DNA of 64,000 bases from Candidatus Jettenia sp. (GTDB lineage Bacteria > Planctomycetota > Brocadiia > Brocadiales > Brocadiaceae), in assembly GCA_021650895.1 (NCBI GenBank), contig CP091278.1, positions 2,509,659 through 2,573,658 on the forward strand, read 5' to 3'. Below, one piece after another: positions 25,653 through 35,520 of this stretch. Under the pieces are notes generated by a model, which saw only the letters and a list, made by a program, of their open reading frames with translations, did no database searches and was not told the DNA's origin. Both the position numbers and the translations under genes were made by a program. The number at the start of each line of letters is the position of its first letter. The first letter of the stretch is position 1.

Positions 25653-27560
25653 TTACGGTTTTTGCAGAGACTTTTTGTAATAAACCATATTTTCTTTCTT
25701 TGCCAGTATTCTTTCAACAGACTCATTCGCATTTTCCCGTATATCACTATTTTTATGATTCATAAGGGATTGTAAGGCTGAAAGCGCTTTTGGGTCGCCA
25801 ATCTTACCCAGTGCCCATACAGCAGTGCATACAACAGATGGTTCTGTATCCTTCAATGCCCATATGAGTGCAGTAACCGTGCTTTTGTCCTCAATCCAAC
25901 CCAGGGCTTGTGCTCCACGCTCTCTTGCAAATTTATTAGGTTCATGCAAGGCATGAACCAAAGACCTTACTGCTGGCAGGCCGATCTTTACCAGCGCCCA
26001 TTCTGCCCTGCGCCTTGTTACCTCTTCGTTATCACTCAGGGCACGGATTAATTGAGGGATAGATTCCTTGCCCATGGCGGCTAGCGCCCATGCAGCCTTT
26101 GTGCGTGTCCATGCAGCATCTTCTCCCGCATCGGTGATAAGGATATCGGCAAGGACATGTACAGCTTTATCGGTATAAATATGGCTTAACGCCTCAACTG
26201 CGGCGCTTTTGACATACCAGTCTTTTTCATTCGTGAGAATAGTAAGTAATGGAAAAGCTGAGCCGGGGTCTTTCAATATCCCTAATGTTCTTGCTATATC
26301 ATATTTAACCCCACGGTTGGTTTCTGTCTTTAATGTTTCAATAAGAACAGGAACTGATTGCATACTGCCCAATCTCCCCAACGCAAGTACTGCTTCCCTG
26401 CGCACCTCTGGATTTTTATCGCTGAGGAGGGACTGAATATATACGGCTATATCCTCATTGCCGCAGAATCCAAGCGCCCAGGCGGCATCCTGCTTTACCT
26501 GGGGGTGTTTGTTTTTAAGGAGTTTTACGAGAGGTGGTATGGTATGTCTTTGCGGTAACACCATCAATGCCATAGCGGCGGTTCTTGCCTTATCCGGATC
26601 CGGGCCTTTTATTGTTTTCACAAGTGTTTTTACCTTTTCCCGGACGTACGTTTTGTTATCAATTTCTTCCTGTTGAGGATGATTCGTTTTTCTGCTTTTA
26701 AACGGTCTTTGCCTTGCAGGTATTTGATCTTGAATACCCAGGATGTCTTGGGCAACACAGGGATAATCCATCAGGATGACATCCACTCCCATGTTAATCT
26801 GATCTTTTATCATTTTTCTATCATCACTATTGAGTATAATTGAAAATGCATATTTTTTCTCCTCGTGTATGCGAACAATTTTCTCTTCTGTCATTTCTTC
26901 AGGAGATACAAGTACGAGTTCCTTTACAAATTGTTCTGCTTCCTCCGTATTGAGATTTCTTAACGTTCCCCATAAGTATACTTGAGGATACATATCGTAC
27001 GACTGGACGAGATCCAATACCTGTTTTTCTATACAAACTTGTCTGGCGTTCAGAATGAGCTTGAGGTTGTTGATTTTACAAAATTCCAGTACATCAGAAA
27101 GCAGGGGGATTGGTTCGTTCTTAAACTCAGGGCCACGCCACGAACCGGCATCATACTGCTGGATTTCAGCATACAATAACTGATCAACGCGTCCCTTCCC
27201 ATTGGTTGTTCTATCGATCGTTTCATCGCACATTAAAATAAGCTGATGATCTTTTGTTTGCCGAATATCAATTTCAATCCCATCTATACCCAATTCAACG
27301 ACTCTTCTTAATGCGGCAAATGTATTTTCCGGAACGTCCTCCAACACACCATGATGGGCTATAATCTCCGCCTTATGAACGTTTTCTGCAAAAGCAAGCA
27401 ATGATGAGGCAGGTATCAAAAGTAATGCAAAGATTTGAATAGAGAATAACTTTTGCCCATATTTTTTAAGATATTCCAGCAATACAGGCATGCGAACGCA
27501 AAGTTCATAGAGAAAACCCCTTGATCTCTTCTTTTTTATTACACAGGTAAAAAAATACAT
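25653..27560 (-). CDS. Glycerophosphodiester phosphodiesterase-like domain fused to HEAT repeats
   Basis: About 635 residues. An N-terminal hydrophobic stretch (IQIFALLLIPASSLLAFAEN) is a signal peptide; the exact start (27560, 27491 or other) is unclear. The next ~230 residues are GDPD-like: EIIAHHG, PENTFAALRRVVELG, IEIDIRQTKD, CDETIDRTTNGKG. Active enzymes have AHRG and an HD pair before ETLDRT; here the Arg is His and the second catalytic His is Cys, so activity is doubtful. From about residue 320 a run of HEAT/PBS-lyase repeats (AAWALGFCGNEDIAVYI and similar, ~31 residues each) continues to the end. Probably an envelope scaffold or sensor; substrate unknown. Confidence 0.8.
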   Translation of the reverse strand: MYFFTCVIKKKRSRGFLYELCVRMPVLLEYLKKYGQKLFSIQIFALLLIPASSLLAFAENVHKAEIIAHHGVLEDVPENTFAALRRVVELGIDGIEIDIRQTKDHQLILMCDETIDRTTNGKGRVDQLLYAEIQQYDAGSWRGPEFKNEPIPLLSDVLEFCKINNLKLILNARQVCIEKQVLDLVQSYDMYPQVYLWGTLRNLNTEEAEQFVKELVLVSPEEMTEEKIVRIHEEKKYAFSIILNSDDRKMIKDQINMGVDVILMDYPCVAQDILGIQDQIPARQRPFKSRKTNHPQQEEIDNKTYVREKVKTLVKTIKGPDPDKARTAAMALMVLPQRHTIPPLVKLLKNKHPQVKQDAAWALGFCGNEDIAVYIQSLLSDKNPEVRREAVLALGRLGSMQSVPVLIETLKTETNRGVKYDIARTLGILKDPGSAFPLLTILTNEKDWYVKSAAVEALSHIYTDKAVHVLADILITDAGEDAAWTRTKAAWALAAMGKESIPQLIRALSDNEEVTRRRAEWALVKIGLPAVRSLVHALHEPNKFARERGAQALGWIEDKSTVTALIWALKDTEPSVVCTAVWALGKIGDPKALSALQSLMNHKNSDIRENANESVERILAKKENMVYYKKSLQKP

Positions 27561-27667
27561 AATCAAATTGGCCCTAAGGATAAAGAAAATTCATAATATA
27601 AAGATAAATTCATCAGAATTATGGTATATCCTGGTTTACAATCTCATGGAATGTAGAGGAATTTCAA

Positions 27668-27850
27668 TTCTGTAGGGCAACCCTTTAGGGTTGCCATCCC
27701 CGTGCACATATTCAGACGGGGGAGGCAAGGCTGAAGCCTTGCCCTACGCCTTTTACGAAGAGATAAAAGTCGCCTAAGGCCTAATGAAACGTAAATAGTA
27801 AAAGAATAACAACGGAGCATTTCTCCTTAAGTTATCTATAGGATACATGG
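27668..27850. repeat. Dispersed repeat family A, copy 1
   Basis: The element contains two small palindromes, TAGGGCAACCC...GGGTTGCC and GGCAAGGCTGAAGCCTTGCC, then a tail ending with GGAGCATTTCTCCTTAAG. The same unit recurs at 35521-35645 (inverted), 44809-44985 and split at 49232-49570, with half copies elsewhere. Here it lies between the LptC/OstA stop and the downstream GDPD-HEAT gene. Confidence 0.85.
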
Positions 27851-27861
27851 CAGCGTTGGTT

Positions 27862-29838
27862 TTATTTATTGGTAATGAGCTGCCAGTGAGGTCTGCCTTC
27901 CCATGTTATATGGTTTCCATCTATATCAAAATAGATCTTTTCCGAGAATGTCCTTGCCCCTTCCCTTCGTAATTCTGCTTTTGGATTCCCTGTCAACAAG
28001 GCTACATTCTGGATTAAGTCCCAAATGAGAAGTGTTCCTAGTCCCTCGCTATTATTCAAATTCTTACTGAAAAAGTAGACGTTATCTGTAGCAACGATTT
28101 TAGATACACTCTTCTCGTCGTTCATATACGCATCAATTTGGTCGCCGTTCAACTTTTGTTCGCCTCTTGTGGCTTGTACCTGTTCAAAAAAACTTGCTTT
28201 TTTCAGCTTACTATTATACACCATTTTTTTAACCCAATTGACCTTTATATCAGCATCCTCTGTGCCTTTATGAGAAGGCGCTTCGTCTCCTTTTTCATAG
28301 AATGTTCCTTTCCCCTCGCAGAGGATATTATTCTCATTTCCATAAAACAAAACTTTGGGAGAGTGAATCTGCCTCTTATCTCCCTCTCTTAATAGTGCAA
28401 AGGGACGCCCTTTTAAGACGGTAATTTTACTTTTTACATTCCAGGTAACCACATCTCCTATGGCTTCGCTATACAAGTTACTCTTTTTGTCTATGATATG
28501 GATATTTTCTGTGGCCTTCAAGGTATTCAGATGAAAATCCCGATCGCTGAATGTTACGTTAAGATTGTTGCAAAACAAGATAGAATTTTCCTTTCTGACC
28601 TCAATATTCTTTTCAAAATTAGCCTCCCGCGTTTCTTCCAGAAAGTTCATTTTGCCTTCCCATTTTACGGTAATAGTATCATCAGTTTTATCTGCGTGAC
28701 CTGGCGTATTCTTTTTATCAGATTTCCTCTTTGTGTTTGCCTTTAAGTTGCCAGAACCCGGTATATCTATTTTACCGGCATCTTTATAAAAGATCATTTT
28801 CTGCGCATCTATATGAAGGTCATCTTTAATGAATTCTGCCTTATAAGCATCTTCCAAAGTGGCAGTTTGGGTACTGACATCCCAGGTCAGGGAACTTCCT
28901 TTGGCGATTGTTGTTTCCTGTGATGCAAGCACATTACCGCTTGCTATGGCTTGTTTTGTTTTTTTTGTTTCTGAATCAACGAATATAACTAATTCATCTG
29001 AAAAAACAGTCGAGCTGCCTTTCTTAACTTCAACACTGTTATGGAAAACCATAACGTGTGTATCTGAATGCCTGTTAAAGACAAGCTGGCCGCTGGACCG
29101 GATAAAGGTTTTTTCGTGTAAAATTTCCCCTTCGCTTGTTTCATTTACCGATGGTGTATCTCCCGGAAAGGTTTGTGCGGCTTGAGAGGCATCCTCTTCC
29201 GATAGAAAGAAGAGGTCATTGTTAGCGCCATCCATTTCCATTTCTGCATCCTTTTTTATCCACATCTTCTTATTAATCAGGTCTATCTCGCAGCCTTGTC
29301 CTTTAATCATTATACCTTTTCCCGTGATGGTAACAAAATCATCTGTATATACCGATTTCTTTTCCGGTGAATACCTTAAATAATTCGTATTGAGTTTGGT
29401 TTCCTGATCCAGATTAACAATAACATTATCGGAAAGATATCCTTCGTTCGAAATGTTATTCATTTCTCCATTATCGGATGTGATAAAAATAGATTGGGTT
29501 CCCTGTTCAGGATTTGCAGAATCAAGGAATTCGATCTCCGGCTCGACGATTTTGTAAACATTATTGTTGAGCAGGAAGGTGTTTTTGCCGCGCATTATTA
29601 AAGTCTCATTTCCCTGCTCATCATACTTTGGTATGGACAAGCCTTCCACCGTTTGGATTAACTTATCGTTGCTGTTTATATTCTGCGCCTCTTTACGCGC
29701 AGAGAAATCTTCCTTTGAAGCAGGATCTGCCCTTTGATTCTTCTTCTCCTTTCTCGGTTGGGATATAACAAGCGATACGATAATACAGGCTATGCAAGCC
29801 AAAGGAATGCTAAGGAGTATGTATCTTCGTTTGGTCAT
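27862..29838 (-). CDS. Large LptC/OstA-type LPS-export periplasmic protein
   Basis: 658 residues, over three times a normal LptC (~190). One N-terminal transmembrane helix (YILLSIPLACIACIIVSLVI) anchors it in the inner membrane. Residues ~60-200 resemble LptC (LSIPKYDEQGNETLIMRGKNTFLLNN..., then MNNISNEGYLSDNVIVNL). The remainder has several beta-rich OstA/LptA-like segments with recurring phrases such as ASGNVLASQETTIAKGSSLTW, LKATENIHIIDKKSNLYSEA and VATDNVYFFSKNLNNSEG. It could be a one-protein LptC plus LptA periplasmic bridge. kdsC and kdsD lie directly upstream on the same strand, which supports an LPS role. Confidence 0.8.
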   Translation of the reverse strand: MTKRRYILLSIPLACIACIIVSLVISQPRKEKKNQRADPASKEDFSARKEAQNINSNDKLIQTVEGLSIPKYDEQGNETLIMRGKNTFLLNNNVYKIVEPEIEFLDSANPEQGTQSIFITSDNGEMNNISNEGYLSDNVIVNLDQETKLNTNYLRYSPEKKSVYTDDFVTITGKGIMIKGQGCEIDLINKKMWIKKDAEMEMDGANNDLFFLSEEDASQAAQTFPGDTPSVNETSEGEILHEKTFIRSSGQLVFNRHSDTHVMVFHNSVEVKKGSSTVFSDELVIFVDSETKKTKQAIASGNVLASQETTIAKGSSLTWDVSTQTATLEDAYKAEFIKDDLHIDAQKMIFYKDAGKIDIPGSGNLKANTKRKSDKKNTPGHADKTDDTITVKWEGKMNFLEETREANFEKNIEVRKENSILFCNNLNVTFSDRDFHLNTLKATENIHIIDKKSNLYSEAIGDVVTWNVKSKITVLKGRPFALLREGDKRQIHSPKVLFYGNENNILCEGKGTFYEKGDEAPSHKGTEDADIKVNWVKKMVYNSKLKKASFFEQVQATRGEQKLNGDQIDAYMNDEKSVSKIVATDNVYFFSKNLNNSEGLGTLLIWDLIQNVALLTGNPKAELRREGARTFSEKIYFDIDGNHITWEGRPHWQLITNK

Positions 29839-30096
29839 AATGATGTAAAAATAAGAAAAATTCCTCTTTTATTCAATGTATGCGTTATGGATGTTTTCCG
29901 GTCTTCCGTAAGTATACTGAATTTGAACGTAAAAAAAAATTTAAAAACGATAGAGCTTTGCGAATACTCTTCTTCAGAAAAAATACGGAGCTTGTTCTAA
30001 AAAGATGATCATGTATGCTTTTGCTGGGTATAAGCTACGAAGCGTATGCTTTATAAAAGAAGAGAGCAATTCAGGTTATGGTCTCACTACGCTGGA

Positions 30097-30627
30097 TTAT
30101 CCATGAGGATTCTGATACCGTTCCATGATTATATGCCATTTATCCTGGAATTTGATTATCTTCTCTGCCACTTCTCTTACCGCTCCGGTACCGCCTTTCG
30201 CCTTTGTAACATACAGCGATTGCTGCTTAACGATTGGCGAAGCATTGGCAACAGCAACAGGGAGTCCGACACGATAGAATATGGGGAGATCTATAAGGTC
30301 ATCACCGATATAACATATTTCTTCATCCCGGAAATCATATTTCTCTTGTATCGCCTTATAAGCTTCTAATTTGTTTTTAAAACCTTGATATACATCTTCA
30401 ATACTTAACTCTTTTGCCCTGTGAATAACAGCCTTACTGGTTCTTCCACTAATAATGGCAGTTTTAATGCCAACACGATGAAGATATGAGATACCTGTGC
30501 CATCAAGGACGTGGAATGCCTTGATCTCATATCCATTAACATCGATGTAAATACTGCCATCCGTTAAAACACCATCAACATCGATAATGACAAGTTTTAT
30601 ATTCTTCACTGCAGATTTAAAATCCAA
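30097..30627 (-). CDS. kdsC: 3-deoxy-D-manno-octulosonate 8-phosphate phosphatase KdsC
   Basis: 176 residues, a cap-less HAD phosphatase of the KdsC subfamily. DVDGVLTDG carries the nucleophile and acid/base Asp; AIISGRTS, YQGFKNKL, YIGDDLIDLP and VANA complete the motifs. It releases phosphate from Kdo-8-P in Kdo synthesis for LPS. The start is TTG 30627 or GTG 30609; TTG gives the usual family N-terminal length. It overlaps the end of kdsD by 11 bases, implying coupling. Confidence 0.93.
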   Translation of the reverse strand: MDFKSAVKNIKLVIIDVDGVLTDGSIYIDVNGYEIKAFHVLDGTGISYLHRVGIKTAIISGRTSKAVIHRAKELSIEDVYQGFKNKLEAYKAIQEKYDFRDEEICYIGDDLIDLPIFYRVGLPVAVANASPIVKQQSLYVTKAKGGTGAVREVAEKIIKFQDKWHIIMERYQNPHG

Positions 30628-31591
30628 CCTCTAATAAATCCTGCACATCTATAATACCTATGGGCGTATTGGAACCATCAACCACGGGGAGCTGATCGAT
30701 CTTATAATCCTTCAATATCTTATATGCCTCAGCGGCCAGGCATCGGGCATTTATAACCTTGGGAGACCGGGTCATAACCTCTTTTACCCTGTATTGTAAA
30801 AATGATACACCATTTTTCAGATGTCTTCTCAAATCACCATCAGTAAAAAACCCTACCAGTTTATTCTGTTTATCGACAATACTCACAGCTCCAGGCTTAC
30901 CTGCTGTTTCTGTCATAATGGTAAGAACATCCAATAAGATCATATCCTCATCTGCTACAGGATTTCCTTCGTTCTTGCGCATAACCATTTCTACCGTAAG
31001 TAATTTCCTTCCCAGCTCTCCGCCAGGGTGATAGAAGGCATAGTCCTCTTTGCTGAGATTTCGTTTTTTAAATATGGTAAGGGCTAAAGCATCACCCAGA
31101 GCAAGCATTGCAGTTGAGCTTGCTGACGGCGCAAGGCCCAAAGGACATGGCTCCTTAATCTTCCCGATATCAAGCACAACATCACTGTGAGAAGCCAGGG
31201 AAGATTTATTATTTCCGGTAATGGCTATCACCTTTGCCCCGATTTGTTTAACAAAAGGCAGGAGGGTAACAACTTCTGTTTCACCACTGTTAGAGAGCGC
31301 AAGGATAATGTCATTGGCCACGATGCGCCCAAGGTCGCCATGTCTTGCTTCAGATGAATGAATCCAATATGATGGAGTACCTGTACTGGCCAATGTTGCA
31401 GAAATTTTCTGACCAATAATCCCTGCCTTTCCAATACCAGTAACTATCACCCGTCCTTTACAGGTAAAGATTAAATCGACGGCCTTTTGAAAACTATGAT
31501 CTAGCCGGTCGATCAAATTCCTTACTGCTTCCGATTCCATGAATAATATTTCTTTTGCATATGCAGTGTCGGACAGAGATTTTTCTTTCAT
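30617..31591 (-). CDS. kdsD: D-arabinose-5-phosphate isomerase KdsD/KpsF (SIS-CBS-CBS)
   Basis: 324 residues. The SIS domain (VTGIGKAGIIGQKISATLASTGTPS, HGDLGR, LSNSGETEV) is followed by the family motif YHPGGELGRKL and two CBS domains to the C-terminus. It converts ribulose-5-P to arabinose-5-P, the first committed precursor of Kdo. With kdsC and the LptC/OstA gene it forms a minus-strand LPS cluster. No strong Shine-Dalgarno is seen at ATG 31591. The ~300 bases upstream hold no gene apart from the divergent M50 promoter. Confidence 0.93.
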   Translation of the reverse strand: MKEKSLSDTAYAKEILFMESEAVRNLIDRLDHSFQKAVDLIFTCKGRVIVTGIGKAGIIGQKISATLASTGTPSYWIHSSEARHGDLGRIVANDIILALSNSGETEVVTLLPFVKQIGAKVIAITGNNKSSLASHSDVVLDIGKIKEPCPLGLAPSASSTAMLALGDALALTIFKKRNLSKEDYAFYHPGGELGRKLLTVEMVMRKNEGNPVADEDMILLDVLTIMTETAGKPGAVSIVDKQNKLVGFFTDGDLRRHLKNGVSFLQYRVKEVMTRSPKVINARCLAAEAYKILKDYKIDQLPVVDGSNTPIGIIDVQDLLEVGF

Positions 31592-31825
31592 AAAATTTTT
31601 TTCATCTGGTTAGCGGGGATAAAGACTCATGGAGATTTGTTTTTAAAACAACCGTAGTGAGAGGTTTTTGTCTGTCCAAGTCCGGGCTACAAGAATAAGA
31701 GATTCTGACAGCGTTGTGTAGTCTCATGAGAAAATAAGATAAATTTTGAGAATTATTATAGTGTTCATTTCTTTAATATTCAAGAGAAAAGAGTGCTAGG
31801 AAAGGGTTGATTAAGTGTTCTTTGC

Positions 31826-31854
31826 TTGACAACTTATTTCTCATGTGTTACGAT
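31826..31854 (+). promoter_or_regulatory. Putative sigma70 promoter for M50 protease gene
   Basis: TTGACA at 31826-31831, 17-bp spacer, TACGAT at 31849-31854, followed by an AGAGGAGG ribosome-binding site before GTG 31891. Confidence 0.6.
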
Positions 31855-31890
31855 GCTAAAATATAAAAAGAGAGGAGGATTTATTTATTT

Positions 31891-32520
31891 GTGGATCTTA
31901 ATAACTTAATTATATCAATTCCTGCGATACTCTATGCACTAACAATTCATGAGTACTTTCATGGTTGGGCAGCTAACAGGCTTGGCGACCCCACAGCAAG
32001 GCTACAGGGGAGGTTGACGCTAAATCCATTAGCGCATATCGATATTCTCGGCGCATTATGTTTTGTCTTTGCCCATTTTGGATGGGGCAAGCCTGTCCCT
32101 ATTAATCCCTACAATTTTAAAAATCCCCGCCGGGATAATATGATCGTATCCTTTGCAGGACCTGCTTCTAATTTTGCTTCTGCATTTTTATTTGGCGTAA
32201 TTTTTCAACTCTTAAGGAAAATGCCATTTATACCGGCGAATATGTCTGCCCTTTTTTATAATTTACTCATATCAGGAATTATCATGAACCTGTCGCTGGC
32301 ATTTTTTAATATGATTCCTTTATTCCCTTTAGATGGTTCCCATATTATGGAAAGTCTATTACCTTATGAGATGTCTCAAAAATACAAACAAATCGAACGC
32401 TACAGTCCGTTTATCCTGCTGGGACTAATCATCCTGGGAAACTACGGGGGTATCTCGATTTTAGGCATGATAATTGGACCGCCTATCCAGTATTTTTTAA
32501 GATTATTTACGGGTTTATAA
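31891..32520 (+). CDS. Site-2-protease family membrane metalloprotease (M50)
   Basis: 209 residues from GTG 31891, preceded by GAGAGGAGG. A compact M50 protease: HEYFHGW gives HExxH in the first transmembrane helix and IPLFPLDGSHI gives the second zinc ligand region (LDG). At least five hydrophobic helices are visible (for example ALCFVFAHFGW and LLISGIIMNLSLAFFNM). There is no PDZ or CBS domain. It belongs to the short YwhC-like subgroup, often encoded next to scpA, as here. The substrate is unknown. Confidence 0.92.
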   Translation: MDLNNLIISIPAILYALTIHEYFHGWAANRLGDPTARLQGRLTLNPLAHIDILGALCFVFAHFGWGKPVPINPYNFKNPRRDNMIVSFAGPASNFASAFLFGVIFQLLRKMPFIPANMSALFYNLLISGIIMNLSLAFFNMIPLFPLDGSHIMESLLPYEMSQKYKQIERYSPFILLGLIILGNYGGISILGMIIGPPIQYFLRLFTGL

Positions 32521-32750
32521 TTGAACACAAAATAGTTTTTTGTCCCCTTGTTTATTTCCTGTAAAGTAAAAGATGAAGGGATATTACACTATTACACCCC
32601 TTGTGGCATACCGAAGAGTTAGGGACGTACTCTCCCGTATACTTGTATACGTTGCTCATCGCATAATTCCAGCCAAAAACACCGGTACTGTTGATATCGC
32701 TTCCTGGAATAACGCTTATGATGGTTGAATAAGTTAAAAGCAAATAAGAA

Positions 32751-33506
32751 ATGACGGACGGATATAAAATAGAATTGGATATATATAATGGACCGGTCGA
32801 TTTACTCCTTTATTTAATCCAAAGAGAGGAAGTAAATATCTATGATATTCCCATTGCGCGGATTACAGATCAATATTTACAACACGTGGAAGCGCTGCAA
32901 ACCCTGGATATGAATATTGCAGGAGATTTTTTGGTAATGGCGGCAACGCTCATGTATATCAAATCCTATATGCTTCTTCCACGCACAGAGGCACAAGGGG
33001 ATGAAGAAGAGAATATAGACCCGCGCTTATCCCTTGTAAAGCAATTACTGGAATACAAACGGTATAAAGAAAGCACTTTTATCCTGGAACGAAGGGCTGC
33101 CGAATGGGAAAAGAGATTAGCGCGGCCGTACAAAGAACTCCCTGCCGAGACATCCGATAAAGAAGAAGAGATAGCCCTGGAAGGGATAGGCATATGGGAT
33201 CTTTTGCAAAGGTTTTCTCAACTGATGAAGCAAACATTATCTGATGTGTCTGCGAAAGTCACCTATGATGATACGCCAATACAGGAATATATGGATATGG
33301 TTGTGAAAAAGGTTCATACTCACACCTCAATAGCCTTTGCAGACCTTTTTACCGGAATACAGGAAAGGATCCGGATTATTGGATTCTTTTTAGCTTTATT
33401 GGAATTAGTCCGTTTACATAAAATAAGGATTGAACAACCAGAAAACTATGCGGATATTCAGATATCTCTCCATAGTTCTCCTTTAGACGAAGGTTTACAT
33501 TATTAA
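32751..33506 (+). CDS. scpA: Segregation and condensation protein A
   Basis: 251 residues with the kleisin N-terminal signature IELDIYNGPVDLLLYLIQREEVNIYDIPIARITDQYL, the DFLVMAATLMYIKSYMLLPR segment and a winged-helix C-terminus ending LVRLHKIRIEQPENYADIQI. It bridges SMC heads in the bacterial condensin. It lies 230 bases after the M50 gene. No scpB follows; a Trm112-like gene and yidC come next. Confidence 0.94.
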   Translation: MTDGYKIELDIYNGPVDLLLYLIQREEVNIYDIPIARITDQYLQHVEALQTLDMNIAGDFLVMAATLMYIKSYMLLPRTEAQGDEEENIDPRLSLVKQLLEYKRYKESTFILERRAAEWEKRLARPYKELPAETSDKEEEIALEGIGIWDLLQRFSQLMKQTLSDVSAKVTYDDTPIQEYMDMVVKKVHTHTSIAFADLFTGIQERIRIIGFFLALLELVRLHKIRIEQPENYADIQISLHSSPLDEGLHY

Positions 33507-33644
33507 AACCATTACAATTTTAATTTGAAATTGTGAAGGTAGTTTGTTACCATCTTAACTTTATCAATAATTTTAGCTATAAAGTAATCATCTTTAGGTT
33601 AAAATGAAATTTTTTATTGCCTTATCACTTAATCTTTACTTGTT

Positions 33645-33824
33645 ATGATTACCAGGGAATTACTGGATATTCTCGCCTGTCCGCTCTGCAAAACTGATGT
33701 CAGGCTGGAAGGGGACAGGATTGTTTGTACCAATTGCGGACGACGATATCCTATAAGAGATGATATTCCTGTAATGCTTATCGATGAGGCTGAGCTACCG
33801 GAGAAACCGAAAAAGGAAAGGTAA
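33645..33824 (+). CDS. Trm112-like (UPF0434/YcaR) zinc-ribbon protein
   Basis: A 59-residue protein starting MITRELLDILACPLCK, with CPLC and CTNC pairs forming a zinc ribbon and the family ending RRYPIRDDIPVML. Bacterial UPF0434 members resemble Trm112, the activator of several methyltransferases in eukaryotes and archaea; the bacterial role is less clear. The stop codon overlaps the ATG of the yidC N-terminal segment (TAATG), so the two are translationally coupled. Confidence 0.88.
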   Translation: MITRELLDILACPLCKTDVRLEGDRIVCTNCGRRYPIRDDIPVMLIDEAELPEKPKKER

Positions 33825-35520
33825 TGGATAAAAAGGCGCTTATTGCAATGATTATTTGTGGGGTAATTATGTTGTTATATTACCCTTTTATATTACCCCT
33901 TCTTTCTAAAAAGCCGGAATCACCTCAGGGGTGGTAGAACCTATTTCAGAAAAGACCCAGGAACAAGAGAAAAAGGTTATTGGCAAACCTGGGCAGTCAG
34001 CAATAATGCCTGTGGAATCGATTAAACCTCAGACGGAAATTCCCCGAAAAGAGATTATCATAGAAAATGAACTGGTAAAGATGGTATGGACAAATGAAGG
34101 GGCAGCACTGAAGTCTGTAAAACTCAAGCGTTTTAAGGATCCGGAGGCAAAAGAAACCCTTGAGTTGCTAAAAGAAGATACTACGGAATACCGTCCACTC
34201 GCTATTGATACTATCCTTGGAAAATCCGACTTTCGGGAATGGCGATATACCATTGCTGAGCATAGTAAGGATAAAATCGTATTTACGTGCAGCCTGGAAG
34301 AGGGAATCAATATTATGAAAACCATTAGTCTGCCCCCGGATAAATACCATGTAAATGTGGACGTTGTCTTGGAGAATAAGACCGATGATGATGTTTCGCT
34401 CGCATACAGCGTTATTGCATCCTCCATGATCATGCACGAGGGAGAACCTTCGACTGATATGGCTGCAGTCGCTGGTGTGGATATGGGAAATAAACGGATT
34501 AAATTAGTCAGCACATCGCCAAAGAACTTGCCTCTCAAAAATGAATCTGTAGGTATTTCCTGGGCTGGATCGATGAATAAGTATTTTGCTACGATCTTAA
34601 AACCTGCATCCAGTGATTGGGTTGGGGCAGTGAATGCACAGGCATTTGATGCTCAGGGTATTCCTATAAATGAAAAGGCAGAACATGGGGATTTCATGGT
34701 TAGTATACAAACCAATAAACTTCGTATCCTTCCCCATGATATGGTTAAACACAACTATTTATATTTTGTAGGACCCAAAAAAGAGGAGATTCTTCAACAC
34801 TATGAGACTTTGGATGCACTTCTCACGTATGGCTGGTTAAACGCAATCAGCAAGGCGCTTTTAGCTTTTTTAAATGCTGTTCACCGTGTGCTTCCTAATT
34901 ATGGCCTCTCCATTATTGTGTTGACTATCCTTATTAAAATAATCCTTTTTCCGCTCACAAAAAAAAGTCAGGTTTCCATGTTTAGAATGCAGCAGTTGCA
35001 GCCTATGATTAATCAGCTAAAGGAAAAGTATAAGCATGATAAGCAACGGATGGGCAAGGAACAGATGTTGTTATTTAAAAAGTATGGCGCTAACCCAATG
35101 AGCGGCTGCTTACCGATGTTGTTACAACTTCCGGTATTTTTCGCACTCTTCCGTACCTTACAACTTTCTTTTGAAATGAGACAAGCCCCATTTGTCCTGT
35201 GGATCAATGATCTCTCAAGGCCTGACACTTTAATGACCCTTCCGTTTACTATCCCTTTTATAGGGAATGCCCTCAATATTTTACCATTAGTTATGACAGG
35301 CGCTTCATTTGTTCAAATGAAGACGACGCCGAAAGCCCCTGCGGCAGACCCCCAGGCGCAGGCCCAACAAAAGATGATGTCGTTTATGCCCATTATGTTT
35401 GCTTTCATTTTGTATAACATGCCATCAGGCCTTACCCTTTACTGGACAGTAAGTACGGTATTTAGTATTATTGAAGGTATTATAATCAGGAAATCTATTA
35501 AAAAGATAAAAATAAAATAG
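33824..35520 (+). CDS. yidC: Membrane protein insertase YidC, with apparent frameshift near residue 30
   Basis: The N-terminal anchor (MDKKALIAMIICGVIMLLYYPF) is read from ATG 33824, preceded by AAGGAAAGG, and stops at TAG 33935. The rest (VEPISEKTQEQ... to KKIKIK) continues in another frame, open from 33910 to 35520. It contains the periplasmic P1 domain, then the five-helix insertase core with GLSIIVLTILIKIILFPLT, MSGCLPMLLQLPVFFALF and MPSGLTLYWTVSTVF. The GTG 33931 in the second frame has no usable ribosome site and would lack the anchor. The overlap 33910-33937 contains AAAAAG and GGGG runs, so either a sequencing indel or a -1 frameshift joins the parts. YidC inserts inner-membrane proteins with or without Sec. 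Confidence 0.9.

Noticed and set aside
32552-32743. 63-codon minus-strand frame between the M50 gene and scpA
   Set aside because: It ends in a plausible-looking sequence (FGWNYAMSNVYKYTGEYV) but I recognise no family and no ribosome site; at most a gene fragment.
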